From Sophora flavescens (Eukaryota; Streptophyta; Magnoliopsida; Fabales; Fabaceae), in contig CM061067.1 of NCBI GenBank assembly GCA_030762895.1, forward strand, positions 168,824,518-168,888,517: 64,000 bases of DNA, in the 5' to 3' direction. Below are positions 22,569 to 33,740 of this stretch, one piece after another. The notes under the pieces were generated by a model, which was not told the DNA's origin, searched no databases, and saw only the letters and a list, made by a program, of their open reading frames with translations. The translations under genes and the position numbers were made by a program. Numbering within the stretch: the stretch's first letter is position 1; each line of letters opens with the position of its first letter.

Positions 22569-23060
22569 TTATTTAGCACTCAGCTTGAAATGAGTAGCAA
22601 GAGGAGTGCTTACTGCCTTGGCATTTTCCATCTGGAATCTCTGCAACACTATTTTAACATAGTGTTTTTGTGATAGCCATAGCTTCTTCTCCTTTCTGTC
22701 ACGCATGAATCTTATACCAAGAATCTGTTTAGCAGCTCCCATGTCTTTCATGGAAAATGACTCGCCCAATTGCTTCTTTAACCTGTCAATCCTGGAAATA
22801 TTTTTCCCAATAATAAGCATGTCATCAACATATAATAACAGGATAATGAAGTCATCATTAGAAAACTTTCTAACAAAGACACAATGGTTAGAAGTAGTCT
22901 TCTTATATCCTTGGTCACACATAACAAACTCAAACTTCTTATACCACTGCCTCGGAGCCTGCTTCAAATCATATAGGCTTTTTCTCAACCTACACACATA
23001 GTCTTCCTTGCCTTCAACTTGAAAACCATCAGGTTGCTTTATGTAAATCTCTTCCTCCAA
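22569..23060 (-). pseudogene. Copia B pol: reverse transcriptase core
   Basis: EEEIYIKQPDGFQVEGKEDY, LRKSLYDLKQAPRQWYKKF, IILLLYVDDMLIIGKN with intact YVDD, and MKDMGAAKQILGIRFMRD. This is the palm region of Copia RT. A stop just after FKLSAK separates it from the RNase H part. Confidence 0.88.
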
Positions 23061-24328
23061 ATTACCATGAAGAAAACTGTTTTCACATCCATTTGCTCTA
23101 CCTCCAAATCAAGAGTAGATGCCAAACTCAACACGGTTCTAATGGATGACATCTTTACCACAGGTGAGAAAATCTCATTAAAATCAACACCCGTTCTTTG
23201 ACGGAAGCCCTTCACCACTAATCTGGCTTTATAACTCGGAGACGTAGAGTTACTATCATGTTTCACCCTATAAATCCACCTGTTTTCTAAGGCCCTCTTG
23301 CCATTAGGCAACTTCACCAAATCATAAGTGTGATTATCATACAAGGATTTCATTTCATCCTGCATTGCATCCAGCCACTTTTGTTTGTCTTCACTCTCCA
23401 TGGCCTCTCCAAAACACTCAGGTTCTCCCTCATCAGTCAAGGTTACATACTCATCAGAATGATACCTTGTAGATGGTTGTCTCTGCCTGTTAGATCTCTT
23501 AAGTTGGATTTGAGGTGGTTCGGGAGCATCACCAAGATTCTCATCCTGTGACATCTCATGTTCCTCTTCATCATCATTACCTGGAACATCTAACTCATCT
23601 CCAAGCTGCTGATCATTAACATAATCATGTGGCTCGCCATTCTGAACATTACCATCAACAGTATCCGGATTATAAACAGGCAATCGAACTAGATCAACAT
23701 CAAACAAGTTTCTATCATTCTTGGGTGTAGTCTTCTCCACCTTATCAATGTCTTCAATGGTTTGATCTTCCATGAACTCTACATCACGGCTTCTAACAAG
23801 CTTTTTCTCAACAGGATCATACAACCTGTAACCAAATTCATCTTGACCATAACCGATGACGATACACTGCTTTGTCTTTGCATCCAACTTGGATCTTTCA
23901 TCCTTTGGAACATGAACAAAAGCCTTACAACCAAAGACTCTCAAGTGATCATAACTGACATTCTTGCCAAACCAAATTTTGTCTGGCACCTCACTGTTCA
24001 AAGCAACTGCAGGATTGAGATTAATAACATGTACCGCTGTGTACAGTGCCTCACCCCAGTAATGCTTAGGCAACTTAGCTTCAGAAAGCATACATCTCAC
24101 TCTCTCAATCAATGTCCTGTTCATCCTCTCTGCTAAACCATTCAGCTGAGGAGTTTTAGGAGGAGTCTTTTCATGTGCAATACCTTGCTGCTTGCAATAG
24201 ACATCAAAGGGTCCACAATACTCACCACCATTGTCAGTACGAATGCATTTCAGCTTCTTGCCTGACTGTCTCTCAACCAAAGCCTGAAACTGTTTGAACT
24301 TCTCCAGCACTTGGTCTTTTGTCTTCAA
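23039..24328 (-). pseudogene. Copia B pol: integrase core and RT N-terminal part
   Basis: 429 residues. Integrase Asp in IRTDNGGEYCGPF and Glu in LNGLAERMNRTLIERVR; RVFGCKAFVHVPKDERSKLD follows. An acidic linker with EDQTIEDIDKVEK comes next, then WLDAMQDEMKSLYDNHTYDL, RYRVKHDS-type and YKARLVVKGFRQRTGVDF blocks and EQMDVKTVFF (RT). The frame ends at a frameshift within the LHGNLEEEIY block. Confidence 0.87.
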
Positions 24329-24337
24329 AGCATAGAC

Positions 24338-25089
24338 TCATAGTTTCCTGGAACAATCGTCAATAAAAGTAACAAAGTAGAGGGCACCACTAAAGGATTT
24401 TACCTTCAATGGGACACACACATCAGAATGCACCAACTGAAGCAACTCTGACTTCCTTGAGGGAGGATGCTTCTTGAAGGATACTCTAGTCTGTTTACCA
24501 GTCATGCAATGAGAACACTTCTCCAACTCTTCAATACTAGAAGCACATCCTTTTTAGCTAAGCAATTTAACCCTTTTTCACTGATATGACTAAGCCTTCG
24601 GTGCCACAAAGATGCCTCCATATCCACAGCATTCACACTGTCTTTAGCAACCAAAGCTTTTGTCCAATACAGTTTAGAAATTTTCTCCCCTCTAGCCACA
24701 ACTAAGTTACCTTTGCTGAGTTTCCACTTTCCAGAACCAAAGTGATTATCATAACCACCCTCATCAAGCAATTGCATGAAGATCAAATTAAAGCGGACAT
24801 CCAGAGCATGTTTGACTCCTTTAAGCAATAACTGCATTCCCATGTTGGTTTGCAAGCAAACATCACCAACACCAATCACCTTAGACACACCATCATTACC
24901 CATCTTCAACACTCCAAAGTCACCTGAAGTATAAGATGTGAAGAACTCCATCCGCGGTGTAACATGCAACGTAGCACCACTATCAATTATCCACATGCTC
25001 TCATCTGATACAAGATTAACCGACTCATGGTCACAGAATAACAAGATCATCACCAATAGCAGTAGTGACACGGTCATCATCATCATCAT
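24338..25089 (-). pseudogene. Copia B pol: protease and GAG-pre-integrase region
   Basis: MWIIDSGATLHVTPRMEFF holds the aspartic protease DSGA. LWHRRLSHISEKGLNCLAKK and CSHCMTGKQTRVSFKKHP form the integrase zinc finger. HSDVCVPLKVKSFSGALYF and VTFIDDCSRK start the integrase core with its first Asp. The region lies in two overlapping frames (24502-25089 and 24338-24526), so there is a frameshift near 24510. Confidence 0.85.
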
Positions 25090-25620
25090 CCCTCTCTTTC
25101 TGCATACCGTTCTTGTCTTTGTTCTCCTTTTTCCATAAAAAACAATTCTTCTGTATGTGCCCTATTTTGTGACAATAATGACACTCCACATTCTTGTATC
25201 GAGACTTGGACTTGCTCCTGCTTTTCTCTCTATCACCCTTCGGTTCTTTTCTCTTAATTCCCCCTATTTTTAGTGACAAGCACCTCGAACTGAGATGAAG
25301 TACCCTGTACCTTCCTTCTCATCTCCTCATTAAGAACACTACCCTTTGCCATTTCCAAAGAAACAACACCATTAGGGGCTGAACTTGCATGTGATAGAAA
25401 CCCGAAATGTCTCCCAAGACTCTGGTAGAGATAACAATAGAGATAGTCCCAAAAGCTCATCATCAAACTTGATACAAATTCCTGACATCTGATCAAGGAG
25501 CCCTTGAAATTCATTCAAGTGATATGAAATGGAAGTCCCCTCCTTGTACCTCAAACTAGTAAAGCTCTTCAGCAAGTACAATTTATTATTCCCTGATTTA
25601 GAGGCATACAAGGAGTATAT
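25031..25620 (-). pseudogene. Copia B gag, C-terminal and middle parts
   Basis: From 25620 downward: SLYASKSGNNKLYLLKSFTS, LRYKEGTSISYHLNEFQGLL and LSLLLSLPESWETFRVSIT. Then, in another frame, MAKGSVLNEEMRRKVQGTSS, followed by CHYCHKIGHIQKNC, the CCHC zinc knuckle. The N-terminal half of gag lies 7.5 kb away at 33149-33403, because element F inserted at 25621. Confidence 0.85.
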
Positions 25621-27212
25621 TGATGTCGTGCGACGACGCACGTGCGAATCCGGCAAGTGTACCGGACTGCCGTCAAGTAATAAAAGATATCGATCCCACA
25701 GAGACTGTGTTCCCGAATCACAATGAATTTCGAATCGATTAAGTTCTGGACTTTTTAGAGAGGGTTTTGAAATTGGTTTTTGAATTGAAAGATAGATGAG
25801 CAGAGAACAATGAAAACAGAAAACAATTGTTTATGGGGTTTTTATCTAAAACGGATTCCTAGGGATTTGGGTTACCTTTGAGGTCGTTTATGTTGCTAAC
25901 AGATTTACCTTTGTTGATTACCGAAATTGCCTTGAAGGCGAGTTTATCCTCTAATAGCTTAAGCTCCCTTTCGGGTTACAAAAGCCGTGCCCAATTGACC
26001 CGACCCCTACTTTCGTGGTAGTCGATCCCAGATTGGACCCTTTGCGTTCCGTGACAACTCGTTGCTCCTCGAGGGACGGCTTCTAACTTTCGTGATTTCA
26101 GTCCCAAGTCTGACTTCTATAGGTCCGACACCCAAGTTCACCGCTAGGTTCCTCCTTGAAATGTCTCGGTCATGCAAATAACCTAAGTTCACCGCTAGGT
26201 TCCTCTTTGGATCATTCACATCTCACAAACTAGTGGCTGCCGGGCTTTACGAGTGAATCACCCTAGAAATCCTAAGTTCACCGCTAGGTTCCTCCTTAGA
26301 ACGTCTATGTCACGTAAATAAACGGTTGCCGAAATTTATGAGTGATTAACATACTAGAAATCAGATCTAAAACAATTATGAAATCAACAATGGTTTCAAC
26401 ATCAAATTAACATCATTTACAAACCTCGGGCAGAGCCCTAATCCCTAGAAACTAAGCTACTACTCCAGTCTTGCCATGGAGATGACAAGCTGGGTTGACA
26501 ACATAGTGAAAATCAGAAAAGAGAAGAGAGGAGAAGAAGAAAGGAGATCCTAAATCTATGCCTAGAGTAGTAGCCCCAAAGGTCTGATCTCCCTGTATCT
26601 GATGCCTTGGTCCATATTTATAGAAATGGGGAAGTTAGAGTCCCAAACCAACTCAAAATCTGATCTATTTCGGTTTCTTCAGGTCCAAGTAATGCGCGTC
26701 ACGGCCGTGATGGCCATCACGGCCAGGCCGTGACGGTCTCTGCCTCTGCAATTCTGGAAAATCCAATTTCTCGCGACGCGAGATATGTCTCGCGACGCGA
26801 GCCCTCTGCTTCATGGCCGTGAAGAATTTCACGGCTGGGCCGTGATGTGCTCTGACTTTTGGTGGTTTTGGGTCACGGCCGTGATGGCTATCACGGCCAG
26901 GCCGTGACAGACTCTGACTTCAGCCTTTCTTCTTTTTCAGTTTTGCTCGATCATGGCCGTGATGGGCATCACGGCTAGGCCGTGATGGGCTCTGTTTGGC
27001 TCATTTTCTTCAGTTTTAAAGCTCCATCTTCATCCAAACTTCATCATGGTTGATCTTGAGCAATTTACCCTTTATATCTGCAAAACAACACACGAAAACC
27101 GCCTTACCCGTTCCAAAGGAAAATTAACCTAAAATCTAATAAAAATATGCCTAAACTACATGAAAATGCATGCAAAATGATGGACAAAGATGAGGTGGAA
27201 TCACACTCATCA
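25621..27212 (-). repeat. 3' LTR of element F
   Basis: TGATGTCG ... ACTCATCA on the plus strand, nearly identical to 31554-33143. It contains three copies of an AAGTTCACCGCTAGGTTCCT word at 26134, 26184 and 26274. It also contains TCACGGCCGTGA and TCGCGACGCGA palindromes between 26697 and 26988. No gene. Confidence 0.94.
26697..26988 (+). repeat. TCACGGCCGTGA / TCGCGACGCGA palindrome cluster in LTR F
   Basis: Four compound units of the form TCACGGCCGTGA, a short spacer, then TCACGGC(C/T)(A/G)GGCCGTGA, plus two TCGCGACGCGAG copies at about 26771-26803. The same cluster recurs in the other LTR at about 32630-32925. Confidence 0.85.
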
Positions 27213-29391
27213 AATCACCCCAAGCTTAAAACTTTGCTTGTCCTCAAGCAATTACTCAGGCCATAAGATATAAATCATTCAAAGCATGGATAGTGAACTA
27301 AGAACCCTAGAAGCTAATCCAAGTAATAGGCATTTTTAATAAGCATTCAAGAGATAATCAAGTTCAAGTCCAATTAGAAGCTTAGGTTCTTCAAGTTCAT
27401 GTCCTCACTGATTTGGGCACTCATCTCACCTCACTCAAGTGTTTTTGGGTTTATGACAATTCACTCCATTTCCTCAAGGAAAGTATTTTACCATAGGCTT
27501 GACTATTAACCAAATCTCTACTTTATTTAAGAAAACACTTAAGAATCAAGAGGTCTTTTCCTTTGGTTGTAATGTGGCCATGGGATTTATTGTTAGGTGG
27601 GAAAATCAAAGAAAGGGAATTTTCAAGAAGGCTAGATAGATTATCAAACATTACAAAGTATGACACCTTCTAAAATACCCCTTTTTGGGCTTTGGTTTAC
27701 TTTTCCACCTTTCTTCCTTCATTTAATTAAATTTTTTTTTTCTTTCTTTTTTTCATTTCTCACTTTCTTTGTCATCCCCTTCTCCATTTTTTTCTGTTTA
27801 TTTCATTTTTATTTGTTTGGAGAAGGGGAGCTTTTTAGCTCAAGAGAAATTACTTTCTAGCTTTTTCATCCCATACTTTTTCCAACTACCATTTTGCCCT
27901 TTTTGTAATACTTTAAAAGGTGCCATACCAAGCATTATTTATCCAAGCAATTCAAGGTACCAAGAAAAGTATTTTTTTTTCTTTAGGCTCAAAATTGGGC
28001 AACTAAGGGGTAGCATTTATCAATCAAAGCTCGGGAGGCCGGAAAAATACCTAGTGCCTCAATCATTTCCAAAAATGTTTTCAGAAATTTTTAAGTTTTG
28101 AAATGGTTTCAAGTCAAGTTCTAGAAAATACAGTCCATGAGGAATTACAACACTCTAGCACAAGAAATGGGGTAGATTTAGTGAATACCCGTTTTGGCTC
28201 AAAATCTTACATTTAGTAGTTCAAAAATCAGTGAGGTGCACAAGTCTAAGGAACCACATGCTAATTATCAACTATCAAATGACTATCTCAAGAAATTTCA
28301 TTTTTAGCCATATCACAAGAATAATGAAAAATTGGGTTCAAAATTCACTATCTCAATTCATTTGGCTCCAAGTTCTCACAATCGGATGCATGTTCTAAGT
28401 GAGGGGAAATCTAGAGAATGTGATCATACCAATCTAAGCCTATGTGAATGCAACATGAATGCAACCATGCAAATGCAAAAATAAATACCCCTACCCCAAG
28501 CTTGATTACTTACATTGTCTCCAATGTAAATAATCAAGTCGGAGAGAGGAGAAAAATTGGAACAACTTACCGAGTCGGTAGCGGGTGTTGGCTTCACATT
28601 CCAGTCAAAATTTGGGTAGAAATTTTATCACGGCCGTGAGGCTCATCACGGCTGGGCCGTGATCGTTTCTGATCCTCAGGAGTTGCCCTGTCACGGCCGT
28701 GATCTACATCACGGCTAGGCCGTGATGCTCTCTGGCCTTGGCATCCTACTCATCACGCCCGTGATGGTTGTCACGGCTAGGCCGTGATCCTTTCTGTGCT
28801 CTTGTTAAATTCATCACGGCCGTGACCACTATCACGGCCAGGGCGTGATGGCCTCTGACTTTATCTTTTTTATGCACTTCTTCTCTTTCTCAACCTGAAA
28901 ACACTAGACAAACTTATTAATGATATTTTTGCCTCTTGATCTTCTCAAATTATTCAAGAGGTTAATTCAAAAACAAAAGGAAAAAGGGAAAGAAAACTTG
29001 GGTTGCCTCCCAAGAAGCGCTTATTTATGGTCTTAAGCTTGACCATACTTCCTTAAGTCAACCGGGGTCGGCTGGGCGTAGATGTGCAGGCACACTTTTC
29101 TTCCAAGGAGCTCCTTCAAATAGCCGTTTCTGCTCATACGGCCAATAATGCTTCCGCTTCGCTCTTTTCCCTCGGAGCTTCCTAGCCTTCCTTCCTCTCG
29201 GCGGAAGTTTTGTTTCGATATGGACAAGCAACTCCAATTCCATCACTGCTGGGTGCATCATTAGCCATGCATACCTTCGGAGTTGCTTCCATGTTCAGTT
29301 CTTCTTTTACCACCGGAGACGTTGTATCAATTCTGCACACATGGCTCTCAAAAGGAAGGTTGTTATCGAGTTAGTCAATTGAAAATCGATC
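27213..29391 (-). other. Element F non-coding region between gag and 3' LTR
   Basis: The purine tract AGCTTGGGGTGATT (minus strand) abuts the LTR. The rest has no gene but holds conserved modules. These are a stem-loop TTACATTGTCTCCAATGTAA at 28510-28529, the minus-strand motif GCGCTTCTTGGGAGGCAACC at 28999-29022, and four TCACGGCCGTGA units at about 62-bp spacing (28626-28850). The sequence 27213-28530 resembles the matching region of element E (55480-56811) in opposite orientation. Confidence 0.8.
28626..28850 (+). repeat. Tandem TCACGGCCGTGA palindrome units inside element F
   Basis: Four units at about 28629, 28691, 28752 and 28813. Each consists of a (T)CACG(G/C)CCGTGA palindrome, a spacer of about 6 bp, and TCACGGC-(T/C)-(G/A)GG-CGTGA, followed by a CTCTG-like word. 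The layout matches the LTR cluster of the same element. Confidence 0.85.
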
Positions 29392-31386
29392 CTACCTTCC
29401 TCCACAGTTAGAGAGAGCTTCCCATTCCTTACGTCTATTCTTGCTCCAGCGATTTGCCAAGAATGGCCTTCCTAAAATGATGGGGAATTCAGAATTCCCT
29501 TTCATATCCAATACCAGGAAGTCGGTAGGGATGAAGAATTTCCCTACCTTCACAGGGACATTCTCTAGTATGCCTAGAGGAGTCCTAGTTGAGCCGTCCG
29601 CAAATTGTAAGGAGAATTTGAACGGTCTCAACTCTTTACTTTCCAACCTTTCCATGATAGTAAGGGGCATCAAGCTCGCACTAGCCCCTAAGTCACATAA
29701 GGCTTGGTCAATTTGCTCTTGTTCAATCGAGCAAGCGATGGAGAAACTACCTGGGTCTTTCAATTTAGTAGGCATTTTAGTCTCTACATCTACTTGCTTT
29801 TTCCTGACCAACCTCTGTGGGAAAGGTATCGGGGGTTGGTACGGTGGTGGAGGGACATATTTCGGTTCTGGCTCCTCTTTTTCGCTCATGTCTTCCTCCG
29901 GTTCCACGTCCATTTCAGCTACCCCCACCCCAAGCTTGTCATCCCTCAAGTGTATGACATTGCAATGCTCGTTGGGATTTGCTTCGGGTTGCCCCGGGAA
30001 TGCACCCTTAGGTCTCGAGTACGTGCTGGCTTGTTGGGCAATCTGGTTTTCTAGCATCTTGTTATGAGTTGCTAAGTTGTCTACCTTAGATGCTAGATCC
30101 TTTATTGCCTCACTCACTGCCCTTCCTTGTTGTCTAAACTCCTCATTCTGTTTTGTCTGAGTTTCGACAAAACTTTCAAATAAAGTCTCGAGTTTAGATC
30201 TTTGTACCTGAGGGTACCCCGGTGCGGTCCTCTTATTACCTTGACCTTCTTGGAACTCATGGTTGAGCGTGTTGCTGTAGTTGCCGTAAGAGAGGTAAGG
30301 GTTGTTCCTTCTTTGGTTGTAGGGATTTGGGGGAGCATAGTTGGGCAGCTTCGGGTTCGTATCATAGTAGTTGTTACAAGAGTTCACTTGTTCACCCGAA
30401 GCGCCGGATCCATGTGGGCATCCCATCATGTCATGTCCCTGCATTCCACAAATCTCACAAACAAGGTTAGTAGCACCTAATGCACTCACATTAGCTCTTT
30501 CAATCTTATCTAATCGTTTATTTAGTGAGTCAAATTTAGAAATAATCAGATCAATGCTACTTACTTCAAACTTACCCCCCGAAATCTTGTTCGGGTTATT
30601 ACCTCTTTCGGATCCCCATTGGTGGTAGTTGGTGGCGACATTCTCAATGATGTTGAATGCCTCAGTGAGAGGCCTATTCATAAACGCTCCACCGGCTGCA
30701 GAATCTAGTGACACCTTCGAAGAGTAGTCCAATCCGTTATAGAAGGTATGCACTATTAACCACCTCTCGAGTCCGTGATGTGGGCACGACTCCAGCAGTC
30801 CCTTGTATCGATCCCAAGCTTCCGATAATGATTCTCCGTCTTTCTGGAAGAAGCCGGTGATCTGGGTCCTTATGTAGGCCGTCTTGGATGGAGGGAAGAA
30901 TTTCTCCAAGAACGCCTGCTCCAGTTGGTCCCAAGTAGTCAAGGTGTTAGCGGGAATTTGCTTTAGCCAGGCCTTTGCCTTTCCAGTGAGAGATGAGGGG
31001 AACAGTCTCAAACGCACAACATCGACTGAGGCTCCATGAATCCGGATTGCATCGGTGAACTCTAAAAATGTCTCTATGTGATCGGTCGGGTCCTCCGAAG
31101 GCAATCCTCCGAACTGATGTTGCCTAATCATGTTGATTAGCATGGGCGGAATAGTGTAGTTCTCCGCCTCAATCTCTGGCCTTGCAATCCCAGTTCGCAA
31201 GCCTCTCGCATTTGGGGCTGCGTAATCCTTCAAAGGTTTTGTATCCGGTTGATTCGCCATGAGTGGAACGGGACTCAACCTTTCTCCCTCTCTTTGTTGT
31301 CTTCTACGTCTGTGGAAGGTCCTCTCGATCTCCGGATCAATCTCACTAAGGCTCCCAAGACTTAGAGATCTTTGCATATAACACAC
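29392..31386 (-). CDS. Gag with protease-like tail, element F
   Basis: Uninterrupted 664-residue ORF. N-terminal third: IPPMLINMIRQHQFGGLPSE, DPTDHIETFLEFTDAIRIHG, LTGKAKAWLKQIPANTLTTW and EQAFLEKFFPPSKTAYIRTQ, the Ty3/gypsy retrotransposon gag capsid domain. Middle: CEICGMQGHDMMGCP, a zinc-knuckle-like motif, then a coiled-coil-prone stretch (ASKVDNLATHNKMLENQIAQ). C-terminus: ALCDLGASASLMPLTIMERL and PIILGRPFLANR, an Athila/Tat-type aspartic protease with DLGA at the active site. The ORF then ends, 20 or so residues past the protease, without any RT. The ATG at 31386 is the first in frame; an internal ATG at MANQPDTKPL is an alternative start. It encodes the particle protein; I infer selection or recency keeps it open. 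Confidence 0.88.
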   Translation of the reverse strand: MCYMQRSLSLGSLSEIDPEIERTFHRRRRQQREGERLSPVPLMANQPDTKPLKDYAAPNARGLRTGIARPEIEAENYTIPPMLINMIRQHQFGGLPSEDPTDHIETFLEFTDAIRIHGASVDVVRLRLFPSSLTGKAKAWLKQIPANTLTTWDQLEQAFLEKFFPPSKTAYIRTQITGFFQKDGESLSEAWDRYKGLLESCPHHGLERWLIVHTFYNGLDYSSKVSLDSAAGGAFMNRPLTEAFNIIENVATNYHQWGSERGNNPNKISGGKFEVSSIDLIISKFDSLNKRLDKIERANVSALGATNLVCEICGMQGHDMMGCPHGSGASGEQVNSCNNYYDTNPKLPNYAPPNPYNQRRNNPYLSYGNYSNTLNHEFQEGQGNKRTAPGYPQVQRSKLETLFESFVETQTKQNEEFRQQGRAVSEAIKDLASKVDNLATHNKMLENQIAQQASTYSRPKGAFPGQPEANPNEHCNVIHLRDDKLGVGVAEMDVEPEEDMSEKEEPEPKYVPPPPYQPPIPFPQRLVRKKQVDVETKMPTKLKDPGSFSIACSIEQEQIDQALCDLGASASLMPLTIMERLESKELRPFKFSLQFADGSTRTPLGILENVPVKVGKFFIPTDFLVLDMKGNSEFPIILGRPFLANRWSKNRRKEWEALSNCGGR

Positions 31387-31530
31387 AGAGAGATGGATAC
31401 AATAGAAGGAAAAGAAATTTTTTTTTTTTTTTTAAATTTTTTTAAATTTTTCAGAAATAAAAATCAAACAAAAAGAAAAGGTCCAGAAAAATCAATTCAA
31501 AATTTGAATTGAGATTCGAAAAGGCACAGT

Positions 31531-31547
31531 CCCCGGCAACGGCGCCA
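31531..31547 (-). other. Primer binding site of element F (tRNA-Asp type)
   Basis: Minus strand TGGCGCCGTTGCCGGGG, six bases inside the 5' LTR. This is the primer sequence typical of Athila/Tat-group elements. Confidence 0.88.
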
Positions 31548-31553
31548 AAAACT

Positions 31554-33143
31554 TGATGTCGTGCGACGACGCACGTGCGAATCCGGCAAGTGTACCGGAC
31601 TGCCGTCAAGTAATAAAAGATATCGATCCCACAGAGACTGTGTTCCCGAATCACAATGAATTTCGAATCGATTAAGTTCTGGACTTTTTAGAGAGGGTTT
31701 TGAAATTGGTTTTTGAATTGAAAGATAGATGAGCAGAGAACAATGAAAACAGAAAACAATTGTTTATGGGGTTTTTATCTAAAACGGATTCCTAGGGATT
31801 TGGGTTACCTTTGAGGTCGTTTATGTTGCTAACAGATTTACCTTTGTTGATTACCGAAATTGCCTTGAAGGCGAGTTTATCCTCTAATAGCTTAAGCTCC
31901 CTTTCGGGTTACAAAAGCCGTGCCCAATTGACCCGACCCCTACTTTCGTGGTAGTCGATCCCAGATTGGACCCTTTGCGTTCCGTGACAACTCGTTGCTC
32001 CTCGAGGGACGGCTTCTAACTTTTGTGATTTCAGTCCCAAGTCTGACTTCTATAGGTCCGACACCCAAGTTCACCGCTAGGTTCCTCCTTGAAATGTCTC
32101 GGTCATGCAAATAACCTAAGTTCACCGCTAGGTTCCTCTTTGGATCATTCACATCTCACAAACTAGTGGCTGCCGGGCTTTACGAGTGAATCACCCTAGA
32201 AATCCTAAGTTCACCGCTAGGTTCCTCCTTAGAACGTCTATGTCACGTAAATAAACGGTTGCCGAAATTTATGAGTGATTAACATACTAGAAATCAGATC
32301 TAAAACAATTATGAAATCAACAATGGTTTCAACATCAAATTAACATCATTTACAAACCTCGAGCAGAGCCCTAATCCCTAGAAACTAAGCTACTACTCCA
32401 GTCTTGCCATGGAGATGACAAGCTGGGTTGACAACATAGTGAAAATCAGAAAAGAGAAGAGAGGAGAAGAAGAAAGGAGATCCTAAATCTATGCCTAGAG
32501 TAGTAGCCCCAAAGGTCTGATCTCCCTGTATCTGATGCCTTGGTCCATATTTATAGAAATGGGGAAGTTAGAGTCCCAAACCAACTCAAAATCTGATCTA
32601 TTTCGGTTTCTTCAGGTCCAAGTAATGCGCGTCACGGCCGTGATGGCCATCACGGCCAGGCCGTGACGGTCTCTGCCTCTGCAATTCTGGAAAATCCAAT
32701 TTCTCGCGACGCGAGATATGTCTCGCGACGCGAGCCCTCTGCTTCATGGCCGTGAAGAATTTCACGGCTGGGCCGTGATGTGCTCTGACTTTTGGTGGTT
32801 TTGGGTCACGGCCGTGATGGCTATCACGGCCAGGCCGTGATGAACTCGACTTGACCTTTCTTCTTTTTCAGTTTTGCTCGATCATGGCCGTGATGGGCAT
32901 CACGGCTAGGCCGTGATGGGCTCTGTTTGGCTCATTTTCTTCAGTTTTAAAGCTCCATCTTCATCCAAACTTCATCATGGTTGATCTTGAGCAATTTACC
33001 CTTTATATCTGCAAAACAACACACGAAAACCGCCTTACCCGTTCCAAAGGAAAATTAACCTAAAATCTAATAAAAATATGCCTAAACTACATGAAAATGC
33101 ATACAAAATGATGGACAAAGATGAGGTGGAATCACACTCATCA
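31554..33143 (-). repeat. 5' LTR of element F
   Basis: 1590 bp, near-identical partner of 25621-27212, with the same palindrome cluster at about 32630-32925. The right boundary is fixed by the TATAT duplication at 33144-33148. Confidence 0.94.
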
Positions 33144-33148
33144 TATAT

Positions 33149-33403
33149 CTTTGCCCACAAAGATTTTACTTGTGTCTCATTTGCAATATGATTATAAACA
33201 TTATCTTCTACAAATTTTCGAATAAAACCACACACCTATTGATGTTCAAAATCCCATTCTTCATCCGAATTGGCATCCGGCTTCTGAGTAGTAAAAGCAG
33301 GAAGATGCATATTCTTCACAAAGAGCAAATCCTTCATCTTGCCATTCCACAAATGATAATTAGTGCCATTTAAACAGACCATCTTTGTATTTGCCTCCAT
33401 CAT
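33149..33403 (-). pseudogene. Copia B gag N-terminal part
   Basis: From an ATG at 33403 on the minus strand: [35 protein letters not shown], then an in-frame stop, then VCGFIRKFVEDNVYNHIANE and TQVKSLWAKI. Removing element F joins this to SLYASKSGNNKLY at 25620. The primer site TGGCATCAGAGC (minus strand, 33435-33446) and the 5' LTR follow at 33450. Confidence 0.83.
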
Positions 33404-33449
33404 TCAAGCAAGTCAAAATGCCCCAAGCCAAGTAGCTCTGATGCCACTC

Positions 33450-33522
33450 TGATGGGGGGAACAACAACGCAACAGTGTAACACAATAACAAAGCAATACG
33501 CAACAGAAATAAATCCCCCCAA
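33450..33522 (-). repeat. Copia B 5' LTR, left fragment
   Basis: TGATGGGGGGAACAACAACG and onward matches the first 70 or so bases of 21164-21844. It is interrupted at CCCAA by the Cassandra/gypsy C insertion and resumes at 41929. Confidence 0.92.
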
Positions 33523-33622
33523 TGTAACATCCCTGGTTGCTTTATGGATTGACAACTGTCCCCACAAACCAACACGGGTCTCTTCAGTGTGCTTTGTCCT
33601 CACTCACACGCTTCCCGGGAAA

Positions 33623-33740
33623 ACTTCCCAGGAGGTCACCCATCCCATAATTGCTCCAAGTCAAGCTCGCTTAACTGTGGAGTTCTTAAGTGATGGGCTA
33701 CCGAAAAGAAGATGCATCTTATTAGTATAGATAGTACCAA
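33623..33740 (-). promoter_or_regulatory. 5S rRNA-like Pol III promoter region in Cassandra LTR (left copy)
   Basis: The minus strand shows AGTTAAGCGAGCTTG (5S A-box region), an intermediate segment, and GGATGGGTGACCTCCTGGGA (5S C-box region), in 5S order and spacing. The 5S 5' part (ATGCATC, CCCATCA) is recognisable but diverged. It is not a functional 5S rRNA gene; in Cassandra this region is known to be transcribed independently. Confidence 0.85.

Larger units (their letters stand above)
25621..33143 (-). mobile_element. Element F: gag-only Athila/Tat-type LTR retrotransposon, recent
   Basis: Two LTRs of 1592 bp (25621-27212) and 1590 bp (31554-33143), identical except for a handful of positions. 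The 5-bp target TATAT is duplicated (25616-25620, 33144-33148), interrupting Copia B gag at LWAKI-Y. On the minus strand the order is LTR, tRNA-Asp-type primer site, an uninterrupted 664-residue gag-protease ORF, long non-coding region, purine tract, LTR. No RT, RNase H or integrase exists anywhere between the LTRs, so mobility must have depended on enzymes from elsewhere. Confidence 0.95.

Noticed and set aside
23762..24136. Plus-strand ORF of 124 codons
   Set aside because: Antisense of Copia B integrase; no independent support.
29441..30628. Long plus-strand ORFs (208, 116, 92 and 85 codons)
   Set aside because: They are antisense shadows of the element F gag ORF at 29392-31386, which has clear gag and protease motifs.
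33623..33740. 5S rRNA gene
   Set aside because: Only the internal promoter part matches 5S closely, it sits in both LTRs of a TRIM, and the 5' third is diverged; it is the Cassandra 5S domain, not an rRNA gene.
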